From Natronospiraceae bacterium (GTDB lineage: Bacteria > Pseudomonadota > Gammaproteobacteria > Natronospirales > Natronospiraceae), in the NCBI GenBank assembly GCA_007133205.1, contig SLND01000154.1, forward strand, positions 1 through 37,330: a stretch of 37,330 nt of DNA, in the 5' to 3' direction. Below are positions 1-9,431 of the stretch, piece after piece. The notes below the pieces were generated by a model. It ran no database searches. It was not told the DNA's origin and saw only the letters and a list, made by a program, of their open reading frames with translations. Position 1 is the first letter of the stretch. Each line of letters begins with the position of its first letter. A program made the position numbers and the translations under genes.

Positions 1-76
1 ATAGCCGTGTTGCCAGAAGGACCAGTGATCCGAACAGGGCACCGAGAAACATCAGGATGGCGGCGGCCGGGTTCAT
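1..76 (-). CDS. Partial small hydrophobic ORF (MNPAAAILMFLGALFGSLVLLATRL...) running off the window edge
   Basis: ATG at 76-74 (minus strand) overlaps the TGA of the upstream gene (ATGA). The distal 33 bp duplicate 1437-1469, so the sequence here may be artefactual. Confidence 0.3.
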   Translation of the reverse strand, partial: MNPAAAILMFLGALFGSLVLLATRL

Positions 77-1200
77 GGCCGCGTCTCGGTAATCACCGCC
101 AGGACCATCGAGTCGCGGTCGAGCGCGAGCTGACGGGCCAGGGCCGGATCATCAAGCACCGCCTCCAGTCCCGCGAGACCCGCGGCACCCGTGGGCGTGG
201 TCTCCACGGCCAGGCTCGATTGCGCGAGGTCGGCCGCGCTGCGCTCCGCAGCCGAATCCGGCACGGCAATGAAATGATCGGCGCAGCGTGACAACACCCG
301 AAACGCCAGCGGCGAGGCCTCGGCGCAGTCCAGCCCGGTCAGGCCCGAATCCACCGGTCCGGGACGGCGCGTGGCCCGGCCAGCGCGCACGCTGGCCATC
401 AGCCCCGCCGCACCGGCCGGTTCCACCACCACCAGCCGCGGGCGTTGGGCCTCCGGAAGCCTCGCCGCGCGTACCGCGAGAGCGCCCGCCAGCCCGCCCA
501 CGCCCGCCTGCACGAACAGGTGCGTGGGCGCCGGCCAACCCGCTGCCCGGGCCTGATCCACGGCCTCATCCAGGATCATGCCGTAGCCGGTCATCACCCG
601 CGCGACCGTCTCCGTGGCCCCGTGGACATCGGTATCGGGCACGTACAGCACCCCCGGATCCGCTGCGCGCCGGCCAGCCTCGGCGACCACCTCGTCGTAA
701 TCCGCCGCGACCCGCTCCACCCGCGCGCCGAGCCCCTCGACGGCGGCCACGCGGGACATCGAGGTCGCCGCGGGCAGCAGGATGCGGCAGGCGACTCCCG
801 CCAGGCGCGCCCCGGCCGCCACCGCCCGACCGTGATTGCCGGAGCTGGCCGTGATCACCTCCAGGTCCGGGAAACGCCCCGCCGCCTGCGGCAGCACGTC
901 GGCCGGGACCCTCTCTCCGGTGCGCCGGACCAGGGCCTGGCGTACCTCCTCGAGCACCGCCCAGGTCCCGCCGAGCGCCTTGAAAGTGCCCAGTCCCAGC
1001 CGCGCCCGCTCGTCCTTGAGGAGAATCCCCGCGATTCGCCCCTCCGAGTCGTCATGGCCGAGCAGTGGTGTCGGTGCGTATCGCGGGCACTGCTCCAGGG
1101 CGTGGCGCAGGGCCCGGAACCCGGCATCTGGAAAGAGCTCCTCGGTATCCGGTTGCGCACTGCGCTCGCGGTGCCCGGGACAGTGATCGATTGCCGTCAT
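73..1200 (-). CDS. PLP-dependent fold-type II lyase, diaminopropionate ammonia-lyase-like
   Basis: 375 aa ORF with FKALGGTW (PLP lysine region) and SSGNHGRAVA motifs. Confidence 0.75.
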   Translation of the reverse strand: MTAIDHCPGHRERSAQPDTEELFPDAGFRALRHALEQCPRYAPTPLLGHDDSEGRIAGILLKDERARLGLGTFKALGGTWAVLEEVRQALVRRTGERVPADVLPQAAGRFPDLEVITASSGNHGRAVAAGARLAGVACRILLPAATSMSRVAAVEGLGARVERVAADYDEVVAEAGRRAADPGVLYVPDTDVHGATETVARVMTGYGMILDEAVDQARAAGWPAPTHLFVQAGVGGLAGALAVRAARLPEAQRPRLVVVEPAGAAGLMASVRAGRATRRPGPVDSGLTGLDCAEASPLAFRVLSRCADHFIAVPDSAAERSAADLAQSSLAVETTPTGAAGLAGLEAVLDDPALARQLALDRDSMVLAVITETRP

Positions 1201-1283
1201 GCCGGTTTCTCCATTCGCGCCAGGCCATACCGGGGCCGTCTGGCCGGCGCGTTCGTCTCCCCGGAATGAGTTTCCCCTCGGTG

Positions 1284-2324
1284 CTACCCGTCTTCGCCGC
1301 CGAGTTCACGGACCACCGTTTCCAGGCCCACCGCCACGCGCGCCATGCGCTCGTAGTCCAGCCGCTCGGGCGTGTCCCCGGGCGAATGATAGTAAGGATC
1401 CCGAAACGGCAGGGTATCGGTGACGAAAAATGCGGGATAGCCGTGTTGCCAGAAGGACCAGTGATCCGACCACGCGACCCCGGGAATGGCGGAAGGCAGG
1501 GCCGCGCCTTCGGACGGAATGCTGGCTTCTTCACGAAAGGCAGCAATCGCCCGGCGCAACAGCGCGCGGTCACCGAGACGGGTCACGAAGCCGATGAACT
1601 CGGCCCGGTCGGGGTACAGCATGCCCAGCCCCGGCCCCGGGAATTGCTGGCTTCCGGGCTCATCGCTGAAATAGCCCAGTCCGTCCATGGACATCATGGC
1701 ACGAATGTCCTCGCCGGCTTCCCTGGCACGGGCGGCATGGACATGGCTGCCCATGTCTTCGCTCATATAGAAAGGTGGCTCTTCGTTGGCAAAGGCAACG
1801 AAGCGCAGGGTCCGTGGCTGTGGATCGTCGGCGAAGCTTTCCGCCAGGTGCAACAGGGTGGCCACGGCGGAAGCGTTGTCATTGGCACCCGGGGAGCCGG
1901 GCACGGTGTCGTAGTGGGCGCCGATGATGATGATTTCCTCGGGGCGCTCGTGGCCCGTCACTTCCACATGGATGTTTTCCGCGCGCGGCTCGCGATAGTG
2001 GCCGGCCAGGGCATCGCTCAATTCATATTCCTGACGTTGCGGCTCGAACCCGATCTCGCGAAAACGCTCGTCCACATGGTCCGCGGCCCGGGCCATGGCA
2101 TCGGGGTGATGGAGATTGCGTTCGCCGATATCCTCCGCCAGTGCCCGGACGTCGGCCTCGAGTCGGCGCGCGGTATCACGCTCGTGATCCGTGAGTTCGC
2201 TCAGCTCCGTGGATGCGGATTCTCCCGGCATGTTCACCATCAGACTCAATCCAATGACAGCAATGCCCGTCACGATCATGAACAATAGCAGCAGGCGCAG
2301 CGGGCTGACGGGGCGACGGCGCAT
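1284..2324 (-). CDS. M28 family Zn metallopeptidase, membrane-anchored/secreted
   Basis: Motifs IIIGAHYDTVPGSPGANDNASAVA, ANEEPPF and SDHWSFWQHGYPAFFVTDT. Start chosen at MRRRPVSPLRLLLLFMIV. Confidence 0.85.
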   Translation of the reverse strand: MRRRPVSPLRLLLLFMIVTGIAVIGLSLMVNMPGESASTELSELTDHERDTARRLEADVRALAEDIGERNLHHPDAMARAADHVDERFREIGFEPQRQEYELSDALAGHYREPRAENIHVEVTGHERPEEIIIIGAHYDTVPGSPGANDNASAVATLLHLAESFADDPQPRTLRFVAFANEEPPFYMSEDMGSHVHAARAREAGEDIRAMMSMDGLGYFSDEPGSQQFPGPGLGMLYPDRAEFIGFVTRLGDRALLRRAIAAFREEASIPSEGAALPSAIPGVAWSDHWSFWQHGYPAFFVTDTLPFRDPYYHSPGDTPERLDYERMARVAVGLETVVRELGGEDG

Positions 2325-2359
2325 CAGGGCCAGGCTCCTGGAAGCGTTGGACAGATTCC

Positions 2360-3895
2360 CTAAGCGAACAGTCCATGAAGGTACCAGACCCCTGCCCGGC
2401 GGTCCCGGAAAATCCAGAGCTCTCTTCCCGCACGGCTGCGTGCCCGGTAATAGTCGCGGGCCACATCCGCCCCTTCCCACCAGCCGGTCTCGATCCGCTC
2501 AGGCCCCGCAAGCAGGGTCATGTCGCCGGGGATGCCACCGCCCTCTTCCAGCATCCGCGGCGTCTCCAGCAACCAGCAGGGCCGATCGGCACGTCCTCCT
2601 TCCGGCTCCGTCACGTCGCTGCCGGCCAGCCGCCAGGCCCGTTCGGGGCGGTGGTCGGCACAGGTCGCGAGGGTATGGACCGCATCCGGTCCGAGCCGGG
2701 CGTGGAGGGACTCGAAAAGCGCTTCCACCTCCTCGCCCGAATCCGCTTCGCGGAACAGTGCCACGCTCCGTCCCCGGTAGGCCCTGAGCGGTCCACTCAC
2801 CAGGCGCAGTGCCCGCACCGCCCGGGTCAGGGCAACCCGCTCCAGGCGCACCCGGAAAAGCCGTGCCAGATGATCCGGATGCCGGTAATTGCCGGCAAGG
2901 CCGAGCCGGATCGGGGTCTCCTCACCGCCGTGATGACGGCAATACAGGCGCAGTTCGTCGGTGGTGCTGTCATGGCGACGGAGAAAGCTCACCGCCGATT
3001 CCAGCAGGGGCTCGAGGCCGGCCATGATCCGCTCGCGATCCCCCGTCTCGGCGGGCAGTTCCAGGGATTCCTCGAAGCTCAGTGCCCCCCGCCAGCCGGG
3101 GCGCGGGTCCGGCACGCGCCCCAGGGCCCGATCCAGAGAACGCACGAAAGCAGCCCCGAAACGCCGGCCCAGGCCATCCCGCGGCAGGCGCATGACATCG
3201 GCGAGCCGGCGGACACCGATGCCCGCCAGGGTCCGGGCGGTGCCCGGATCCGGAGCCAGACAATCCGGCGACAATTCGCCCAGCCTGCCGGCAAGCAGGG
3301 TGGTATCGGTCACCGGCCTGCTGTCGCCGGCCCGGGCAAGCCACTCCGCCGCCAGCGGGGTGGGTGCGATTGCCATCACCGGCAGATGTCCGGCCGCGGC
3401 AACCTGTGTCTCCAGCCGCCGACGGAGCGCAGCGATACCGCCGAACAGGGACAGGCTGCCTCCGATCTCCAGCAGCACGGCAGCGGGCGGCGCGAGACTC
3501 ACCAGGGAGCTGAAGCCTTCTGCCATTTGCGCCACGTTTTCCAGGCTCGCCCGCTCCCGATCCGGATTCCGGCGTTGCAGGATGGGGGCATGCACCCGCG
3601 CCAGGGCATCGGACAGGCGCATCCGGGGCCGGACGCCCGCAGTCAGCGCGGCCTGGTTGCAGCCGATGACCCGGGTGGCGGCCCCTTCCCCTGTCACCAC
3701 CAGACAGGGTTCATGGGCATCCCGCCAGGTACCGGCGACCGCTTCGAATGGCAGGTCAGGCAGGCGCAGGCACAACCACAGGATTCGCCGACGGGGGCGG
3801 CTCCCGGACCGGGGTCCGGGGAGGCGTTTACGGGGGCGCGGACGGCGCGGCGTCGCTGCCGCCGGCGGAAACAGGGGCAGTTCATGGTTCTTCAT
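2360..3895 (-). CDS. imuB: Y-family DNA polymerase-like protein ImuB
   Basis: LWLCLRLPDLPFEAV N-terminus, ImuB/DinP-like body, position directly after imuA. Start chosen at MKNHELPLFP. Confidence 0.85.
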   Translation of the reverse strand: MKNHELPLFPPAAATPRRPRPRKRLPGPRSGSRPRRRILWLCLRLPDLPFEAVAGTWRDAHEPCLVVTGEGAATRVIGCNQAALTAGVRPRMRLSDALARVHAPILQRRNPDRERASLENVAQMAEGFSSLVSLAPPAAVLLEIGGSLSLFGGIAALRRRLETQVAAAGHLPVMAIAPTPLAAEWLARAGDSRPVTDTTLLAGRLGELSPDCLAPDPGTARTLAGIGVRRLADVMRLPRDGLGRRFGAAFVRSLDRALGRVPDPRPGWRGALSFEESLELPAETGDRERIMAGLEPLLESAVSFLRRHDSTTDELRLYCRHHGGEETPIRLGLAGNYRHPDHLARLFRVRLERVALTRAVRALRLVSGPLRAYRGRSVALFREADSGEEVEALFESLHARLGPDAVHTLATCADHRPERAWRLAGSDVTEPEGGRADRPCWLLETPRMLEEGGGIPGDMTLLAGPERIETGWWEGADVARDYYRARSRAGRELWIFRDRRAGVWYLHGLFA

Positions 3896-3909
3896 CGCAT
3901 GTCTCGGAC

Positions 3910-4521
3910 TCAGGGGCCCAGCAACACCCGTCCTCCCCGGCCCCCCGGGCTCTTGAGGATTTCGACTTCCAGGCCTTCGTTGCGGGGCGCAAGCAACAGC
4001 CTCAGGGTCGCCGGGGACGGACTCCGGGCCGCGCCAGATTCGCGAAACAGGTAGGCGGGAATCCCGCCCGCGCCGGCGGCCAGTTGCAGCCGCCGAAAAT
4101 GATGCCTCCCCTGTCCGCATCCCCAGGTCAGCACCGCCGCACAACTGCCGGAGCGCAATCCCTGTTCGGCAGCCCATACCCGGTCTTCCACGTTATCCGG
4201 CCAGGTGACGATATTGCAGGCCGGCGCCAGACCGGCCGCGGCCAGGGCGGGTGCGTAGGGAATCCAGGGGGGTGAAAGCCACAGGATCCGACCGCCCCTG
4301 CCGGCCAGGTCCCGCAGTGCCGGCAGCAGCAGGCGCAATTCGCCCACGCCCCATTGCGCGGACAGGATTTCACTCAGGCTGCCGCGCGGCCAGCCACCTC
4401 CCGGCAATCGCGCATCCAGGGCCGGAAAACCGGTGGCGACATGACCGGCACCAGCGCCATCGTCCCGGCGGGGCCGGAAGATGCGCGGATCGGCAAGCAG
4501 TGTCTGCAGTGAGTTATCCAT
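3910..4521 (-). CDS. imuA: ImuA, RecA/SulA-like translesion synthesis accessory protein
   Basis: TGFPALDARLPGGGWPRGSLSEIL motif; lies between lexA and imuB on the same strand. Confidence 0.85.
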   Translation of the reverse strand: MDNSLQTLLADPRIFRPRRDDGAGAGHVATGFPALDARLPGGGWPRGSLSEILSAQWGVGELRLLLPALRDLAGRGGRILWLSPPWIPYAPALAAAGLAPACNIVTWPDNVEDRVWAAEQGLRSGSCAAVLTWGCGQGRHHFRRLQLAAGAGGIPAYLFRESGAARSPSPATLRLLLAPRNEGLEVEILKSPGGRGGRVLLGP

Positions 4522-4574
4522 TGCCCGACCATGGCTCTGGGCAATGCCTCAAGCCGGCGACGACAGGGACAGGG

Positions 4575-5183
4575 TCACTGCACGTGCCCGTTGCGGATGA
4601 CGCCGACCACCACGCCTTCAAGCACCAGGGACTGGCGCCTGCGATCCACCTTGATCGGCTCGAAGTCCGGATTCTCCGGCAGCAGGCGGATTTCACGCCC
4701 ACGCTGGTGATAACGCTTGACGGTGACCTCGTCATCCAGGCGGGCCACCACGATCTGACCGTTTCTCACATCGGGGGCACGGTGCACGGCCACGAGATCG
4801 CCTTCCAGAATACCGGCATCGCGCATGCTCATGCCCTTCACCTGCAGCAGGTAATGCGCCTGGGGACGGAAGATGCCCGGATCCAGACGATAGCGGGTTT
4901 CGATATGCTCCTCGGCCAGCACCGGACTGCCCGCGGCCACCCGCCCCACCACCGGCAGGCCGGCCTCTTCCTCCTCGACCAGACGAATCCCCCGGGAAGC
5001 ACCCGAGGAAAGCTCGATCGCGCCCTTGCGGTGCAGGGCCCGCAGATGGCTTTCGGCGGCATTGGGGGAACGGAAACCGAGATGTTCGGAAATCTCGGCC
5101 CGGGTGGGGGGACGGCCGGTGTTCGCAATGGCCTGGCGGATGAGATCGAGTACTTCCTGCTGGCGGGCAGTCAGTTCCTCCAT
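4575..5183 (-). CDS. lexA: LexA SOS repressor
   Basis: N-terminal wHTH ([12 protein letters not shown]), cleavage site AAGSP, catalytic S in [10 protein letters not shown] and K in DEVTVKRY. Confidence 0.95.
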   Translation of the reverse strand: MEELTARQQEVLDLIRQAIANTGRPPTRAEISEHLGFRSPNAAESHLRALHRKGAIELSSGASRGIRLVEEEEAGLPVVGRVAAGSPVLAEEHIETRYRLDPGIFRPQAHYLLQVKGMSMRDAGILEGDLVAVHRAPDVRNGQIVVARLDDEVTVKRYHQRGREIRLLPENPDFEPIKVDRRRQSLVLEGVVVGVIRNGHVQ

Positions 5184-5205
5184 GGCGGCCTCCGGGGGTC
5201 AGGGG

Positions 5206-5240
5206 CTGTATATAAAATCACCAACTGTGATTATATACAG
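5206..5240. promoter_or_regulatory. LexA operator region: perfect SOS box CTGTGATTATATACAG (5225-5240) plus degenerate box CTGTATATAAAATCAC (5206-5221)
   Basis: CTGT-N8-ACAG upstream of lexA. On the minus strand it contains TATAAT (CTGTATATAATCACAG), a likely -10 element. Confidence 0.85.
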
Positions 5241-5270
5241 TCCATCCCGGCTTGCAAGACGGATCTCGCC

Positions 5271-6692
5271 TTAACCGGCCATTTCGGAATCCTTGCCGTT
5301 ACCCAGCTTGCGGTACAGGGTCTGGCGGCTGACCCCGAGCAGGGCCGCCGCCCGCCGCTTGTTGCCATCCACCTGGTCGAGTACGTGCTGGATGTAGCGC
5401 AGCTCCAGCTCATCCAGGGTGGGCAGGACCGGCCCGTCGGTCAGCGAGGCCAGCAGGCTGTCCGCCGCGGCCTGGCCGCCACCCGCCGAGGACGCGTTGT
5501 CCGGACGGTAATTGCGAATCCGGGTGGGCAGGTGCTCGGCCTCTACCACTTCTCCGTGCGAGAAGGTCACCGCCCGCTCGATCGCATTCTGGAGCTCGCG
5601 TACGTTGCCCGGAAAGGGGTACTGGCGCAGGGCCTCCATGGCCGATTCTGAGAATCCGCTCGCGTTCCGTCCCTGCTGGAGGTTGTAGCGGCGCAGCATC
5701 TGCGCGGCCAGCAGCTCCAGATCCTTGCCACGCTCACGCAGTGGCGGAATCGACAGGGCGAAGGTTTCCAGACGATAGAACAGATCTTCGCGGAACTGCC
5801 CCTCTTCCACGAGGGCATCGAGATCCCGGTTGGTGGCGGCCAGTACACGCACGTCCACCTGTCGATCGGACTCGCCCCCGACCGGACGGATCATGCCCTC
5901 CTGCAGTACCCGCAACAGCTTGGCCTGCAGGTTCATGGGCATTTCCCCGATTTCATCCAGCAGCAGGGTACCGCCGTGGGCGCGGGTAAAGATGCCCTCG
6001 TGGCGCTTCACGGCGCCGGTAAAGGCCCCGGCCGCATGGCCGAAGAACTCGCTTTCCAGCAGATCCGGCGGGATGCCGGCGCAGTTGACCGCGAGAAAGG
6101 GGCCGTCACTGCGCTCGCTTTCCTCGTGTACCGCCCGCGCCACCAGCTCCTTGCCGGTACCACTCTCGCCCATGACCAGCACCGGTCCGCTGGCACGGGC
6201 CACACTGCGGATCTGGTCATAGAGGGCCTGCATGGGACGGCTCTCCCCCACCAGGCCGTGAAAGTCATCGCCACTGAATACTTCACGAAAGCGCTGCACT
6301 TCACTGCGCAGCCGGCGATTCTCCAGTACCCGGGTGACGGTGAGCAGCAGGTGATCGACATCGATGGGCTTGGTGAGGAATTCATCCGCCCCCGCCTTGA
6401 GCGCTTCCACCGCCTGTTCGATGCTGCCGAAGGCCGTCAGGATCACGAAGGCAGGGGGGAGATGGAGCTCGGTGGTTTCCCGCAACAGGCTCATGCCATC
6501 CGCCCCGGGGAGACGAAGATCGCTGAGTATCAGATCCGGTGACCATTCGGAGATCAGCGGCAGGGCCTTTTCCACCGAATCCACCGCGCGCACTTCCCGC
6601 CCGGTCTCTTCCAGTTCCTCGACCATCAGTTTCGCCAGGCCGGCGTCATCCTCCACCACCAGAACCCGGTCACGTTTCTCGTTGTCACTCAT
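5271..6692 (-). CDS. NtrC-family sigma54-dependent response regulator (REC-AAA+-Fis HTH)
   Basis: Receiver domain (VEDD, SDLRLPG, LTKP), Walker A GESGTGKE, GAFTGA sigma54-contact loop, C-terminal HTH NKRRAAALLGVSRQTLYRKL. Confidence 0.95.
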   Translation of the reverse strand: MSDNEKRDRVLVVEDDAGLAKLMVEELEETGREVRAVDSVEKALPLISEWSPDLILSDLRLPGADGMSLLRETTELHLPPAFVILTAFGSIEQAVEALKAGADEFLTKPIDVDHLLLTVTRVLENRRLRSEVQRFREVFSGDDFHGLVGESRPMQALYDQIRSVARASGPVLVMGESGTGKELVARAVHEESERSDGPFLAVNCAGIPPDLLESEFFGHAAGAFTGAVKRHEGIFTRAHGGTLLLDEIGEMPMNLQAKLLRVLQEGMIRPVGGESDRQVDVRVLAATNRDLDALVEEGQFREDLFYRLETFALSIPPLRERGKDLELLAAQMLRRYNLQQGRNASGFSESAMEALRQYPFPGNVRELQNAIERAVTFSHGEVVEAEHLPTRIRNYRPDNASSAGGGQAAADSLLASLTDGPVLPTLDELELRYIQHVLDQVDGNKRRAAALLGVSRQTLYRKLGNGKDSEMAG

Positions 6693-8260
6693 GCCTTGCT
6701 CACCACGCCCTCCCGGGCACTCGCGGTACCCGGCACGGGCTGCTGTTGTCCATCTTCCGTTTCATCCGCCGAGCCACCCGCGGACGAGTCCGCTGTTTCC
6801 GCACCTTCGGCTCCCGCAGGCAGATACAGGGTGAATCGCGCCCCACCCCAGTCGTTCGCATCCACTTCGATCTCGCCGTAGTGCTCGTTGGCAATCCCGT
6901 GCACTACCGAGAGACCAAGACCGGTCCCCTCGCCCACCGACTTGGTGGTGAAAAAGGGCTCGAACAGGCGCGAGCGATCCTTTTCGGAAATGCCGTCCCC
7001 ATCGTCATCAACATCAAAACGTACTCTGTCGCCTTCCAGTGTCCATGTGATCCGGACCCGGGAATCTGCCGCCTGTACCGCGTTGCGCAACAGGTTGACC
7101 AGCGCCTGCTCGATCCGGATGGGGTCGGCATGCAGACGGGGCCCGGGCAGTTCGCCTTCGGTTTCGATTGCAATGCCACGCTCGCTGGACAGTTCCGATA
7201 CCTGTTCCACGGAACTGCGGGCCAGATTGCCGCCATGCAGGGTCTTGCGGTCACTCGCGGAAGTGCGTCCGAAATCAAGCAACTGGCGGACAATGTGACT
7301 CATGCGCTGAACCTCGGCGCGGATATCCTCGAGATTGGCCTGCTGCTTGTCGGACAGGTCGCCTTCGCGCAGCACCCGGCGCGCGCGGCCATCCACTACC
7401 GACAACGGCGCACCCAGCTCGTGGGCAATACCCGCCGCCAGGCGACCGATGGCCGCCAGTTTTTCCGAATGTCGCAGGCGCTCTTCCAGGTCGAGCTGCG
7501 TCAGGCGGCGTTCGCTGATCTCCTTTTCGGCCTGCTCGATTGAATCGAGCATTTCGTTGAGCGCCTGTGCCAGCGTCAGCACCTCACGTGGCCCCGCCGC
7601 GCCGGCACGCGCATCACGCTCACCACGGCGGACCCGGCCCATGGTGCCGACCAGGGATTCAATATGACGCCCCACCGCCCGGTGATAACCGAACAGCACC
7701 AGGGCCATCACCACCAGGGTTCCGATACCGACCGCGCCGATCATCTGGCGCTGGATCACCTGCATGTATTCCACGAAATCACTCGCACGGCGGGTCACCT
7801 GAAGCCAGCCAATGATCTGTCCGGTGGTCTCGTCGGTCAGTGCGACGTAGTGGGAATAAACGTCGCGCCCTTCCATCTGTTCGTACTGCCCGGTTTCCTG
7901 CTCCTCGGCGCCGATATCGCGGATCGCTTCCGGTTCCTGCTGTGGCCGGCCCGGCCCCACGTGGGCGAGCTGCTCGCCATGAGCGTTGTAGACATAGGCG
8001 CCATAGACCTGATCGAGCTGAAACACGGATTCCAGGGCCTGGCGGACACTGCCCTCGCGTTCCCGCTCCAGGCTGTAGCCGACCGGCAACTGAATCGCCC
8101 GTGCCACCAGTTCCATGTCTTCCTGCATGCGCTGTTCGGCACGCTGCTCCATGGTGGCAATCACGGCCGTCATCCCGAGCGTGATCGCTACCAGCAATGG
8201 CAGCACGATGCCGACGACCAGGCGCCAGCGCAGGCTCAGGGGAAATCGGGGAATAGGCAT
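6689..8260 (-). CDS. Membrane sensor histidine kinase (periplasmic sensor, HAMP, HisKA, HATPase_c)
   Basis: H-box GIAHELGAPLSVVDG, N-box LLRNAVQAAD, G-boxes DDDGDGI and GTGLGLSVVHGI. 4-bp overlap with the regulator gene. Start at 8260 preferred (GGAGG RBS); an ORF start at 8320 is also possible. Confidence 0.9.
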   Translation of the reverse strand: MPIPRFPLSLRWRLVVGIVLPLLVAITLGMTAVIATMEQRAEQRMQEDMELVARAIQLPVGYSLEREREGSVRQALESVFQLDQVYGAYVYNAHGEQLAHVGPGRPQQEPEAIRDIGAEEQETGQYEQMEGRDVYSHYVALTDETTGQIIGWLQVTRRASDFVEYMQVIQRQMIGAVGIGTLVVMALVLFGYHRAVGRHIESLVGTMGRVRRGERDARAGAAGPREVLTLAQALNEMLDSIEQAEKEISERRLTQLDLEERLRHSEKLAAIGRLAAGIAHELGAPLSVVDGRARRVLREGDLSDKQQANLEDIRAEVQRMSHIVRQLLDFGRTSASDRKTLHGGNLARSSVEQVSELSSERGIAIETEGELPGPRLHADPIRIEQALVNLLRNAVQAADSRVRITWTLEGDRVRFDVDDDGDGISEKDRSRLFEPFFTTKSVGEGTGLGLSVVHGIANEHYGEIEVDANDWGGARFTLYLPAGAEGAETADSSAGGSADETEDGQQQPVPGTASAREGVVSKA

Positions 8261-8317
8261 CCGAATGACCTCCGGCGACCCGCCGGGTCGGGATTGGCGG
8301 GACGGGAAAAACGACGA

Positions 8318-8336
8318 CATGTCACATATTTTGACA
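8318..8336. promoter_or_regulatory. Putative activator-binding dyad CATGT-CACATATTTTG-ACA (TGTC-N9-GACA) upstream of the first DUF4168 gene
   Basis: Inverted repeat sharing the form CATGT-N11-ACA with sites upstream of three other DUF4168 genes; 89 bp before the -24 GG. Confidence 0.5.
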
Positions 8337-8424
8337 CCACAACCCCCGCGGGTTCAATCGCCAACGCACCCACCGGCTGATGGACGGCCCGGACAAGGCG
8401 GCCCTGCTGCCGGGTGGCGCGGCA

Positions 8425-8440
8425 TGGCATGATACCTGCT
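8425..8440 (+). promoter_or_regulatory. Putative sigma54 promoter TGGCATGATACCTGCT
   Basis: -24 GG / -12 GC with 10-nt spacing, matching TGGCACG-N4-TTGCW closely; 70 nt before the start codon. Confidence 0.7.
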
Positions 8441-8509
8441 AGACAACTTTCAGCCGGAAGCGTTTGGTATGGACTGACCCGAGGTTCCCTGAATACGGAG
8501 CGAAATCCA

Positions 8510-8923
8510 ATGAAGACAACAATTCGACTGTCGATCCTGTTCGTACTGTGCCTGGCCATCGCGCCCCTGGCGCTGGCCCAGGCATCGGTGACCCAGGACG
8601 CGGCCCAGGAGGCCCCGGCCGATGATGATGCGCTGGAGGAGTCGGTACCCGAGGTCTCCGATGCCCAGATCGAGGCCTTTGCCGAGGCCTATGCGGCGCT
8701 CGACCGGGTTCGCACGAAGTATGAGCGCAAACTGCAGGAGACCGATGACCAGGATGAGGCGCGAGAGCTTCAGCTTGAAGCGAACGAGGCCTACGTCGAG
8801 GCCATCGAGGAGAGCGGCATGGACCCGGAGGAATACCAGCAGGTCGCGACCGCCGTGAATGCGGACCCGGAGGTTCGCGCCCGGGTCACGGAACTTCTGG
8901 ACGAGGCGGATGACAGCCCGTAA
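8510..8923 (+). CDS. Secreted DUF4168-type protein, paralog A
   Basis: Signal peptide MKTTIRLSILFVLCLAIAPLALA; core VSDAQIEAFAEAYAALDRVRTKY...AIEESGMDPEEYQQVATAVNADPEVRARV. Confidence 0.8.
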   Translation: MKTTIRLSILFVLCLAIAPLALAQASVTQDAAQEAPADDDALEESVPEVSDAQIEAFAEAYAALDRVRTKYERKLQETDDQDEARELQLEANEAYVEAIEESGMDPEEYQQVATAVNADPEVRARVTELLDEADDSP

Positions 8924-8975
8924 GAGAGGAAAGTTTCTTACTTTGGCAGAGCAAACCGAAACGACGAGGAGAACC

Positions 8976-9431
8976 ATGAAGACACATCGCAGCAAGCACT
9001 TCACCACCAGCATGATTGCCATCCTGGCGGGACTGGCCCTGAGCTCCGGGACTCTGCTCGCCCAGGAACCGCCGGAAGAAGGCCCGGCGGAACCCCCCGA
9101 AGAAGCCGCAGAGCCGCCGGAGGAAGAGGCCGAACCCATGGAACAGGAGCATCAGCCGGTCGAAGTGGACGATGACAAGGTCGAGGCCTTCGCCCAGGCC
9201 TATCTGGCGCTGACCGAGGTACGCGAAGATTATTCCGAGCGCCTGCAGGACACCGAAGACAGCGAGGAGATCCAGTCCCTGCAGCACGAGGCCAGCGACG
9301 CCATGGCTGAAGCGATTGAAGACGCCGGCCTGGAAGTGGATGAATACCAGGAGATTGCCGCGGCCATGAGCGCTGACCCGGAACTGCGGGACAAGATCAC
9401 CGAGAAGGTCTCCAGGTTGCGCGAAGAATGA
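8976..9431 (+). CDS. Secreted DUF4168-type protein, paralog B
   Basis: Signal peptide, P/E-rich linker, core KVEAFAQAYLALTEVREDYSERL...AIEDAGLEVDEYQEIAAAMSADPELRDKI. Confidence 0.8.
   Translation: MKTHRSKHFTTSMIAILAGLALSSGTLLAQEPPEEGPAEPPEEAAEPPEEEAEPMEQEHQPVEVDDDKVEAFAQAYLALTEVREDYSERLQDTEDSEEIQSLQHEASDAMAEAIEDAGLEVDEYQEIAAAMSADPELRDKITEKVSRLREE

Noticed and set aside
1065-4054. Long plus-strand ORFs (407 aa and 559 aa) opposite M28 and imuB
   Set aside because: Complementary-strand shadows of genes with recognisable motifs; no domain recognised.
8941-8970. Possible sigma54 element TTTGGCAGAGCAAACCGAAA before paralog B
   Set aside because: The position required to be GC after GG-N10 is CG; paralog B is better explained as co-transcribed with A.
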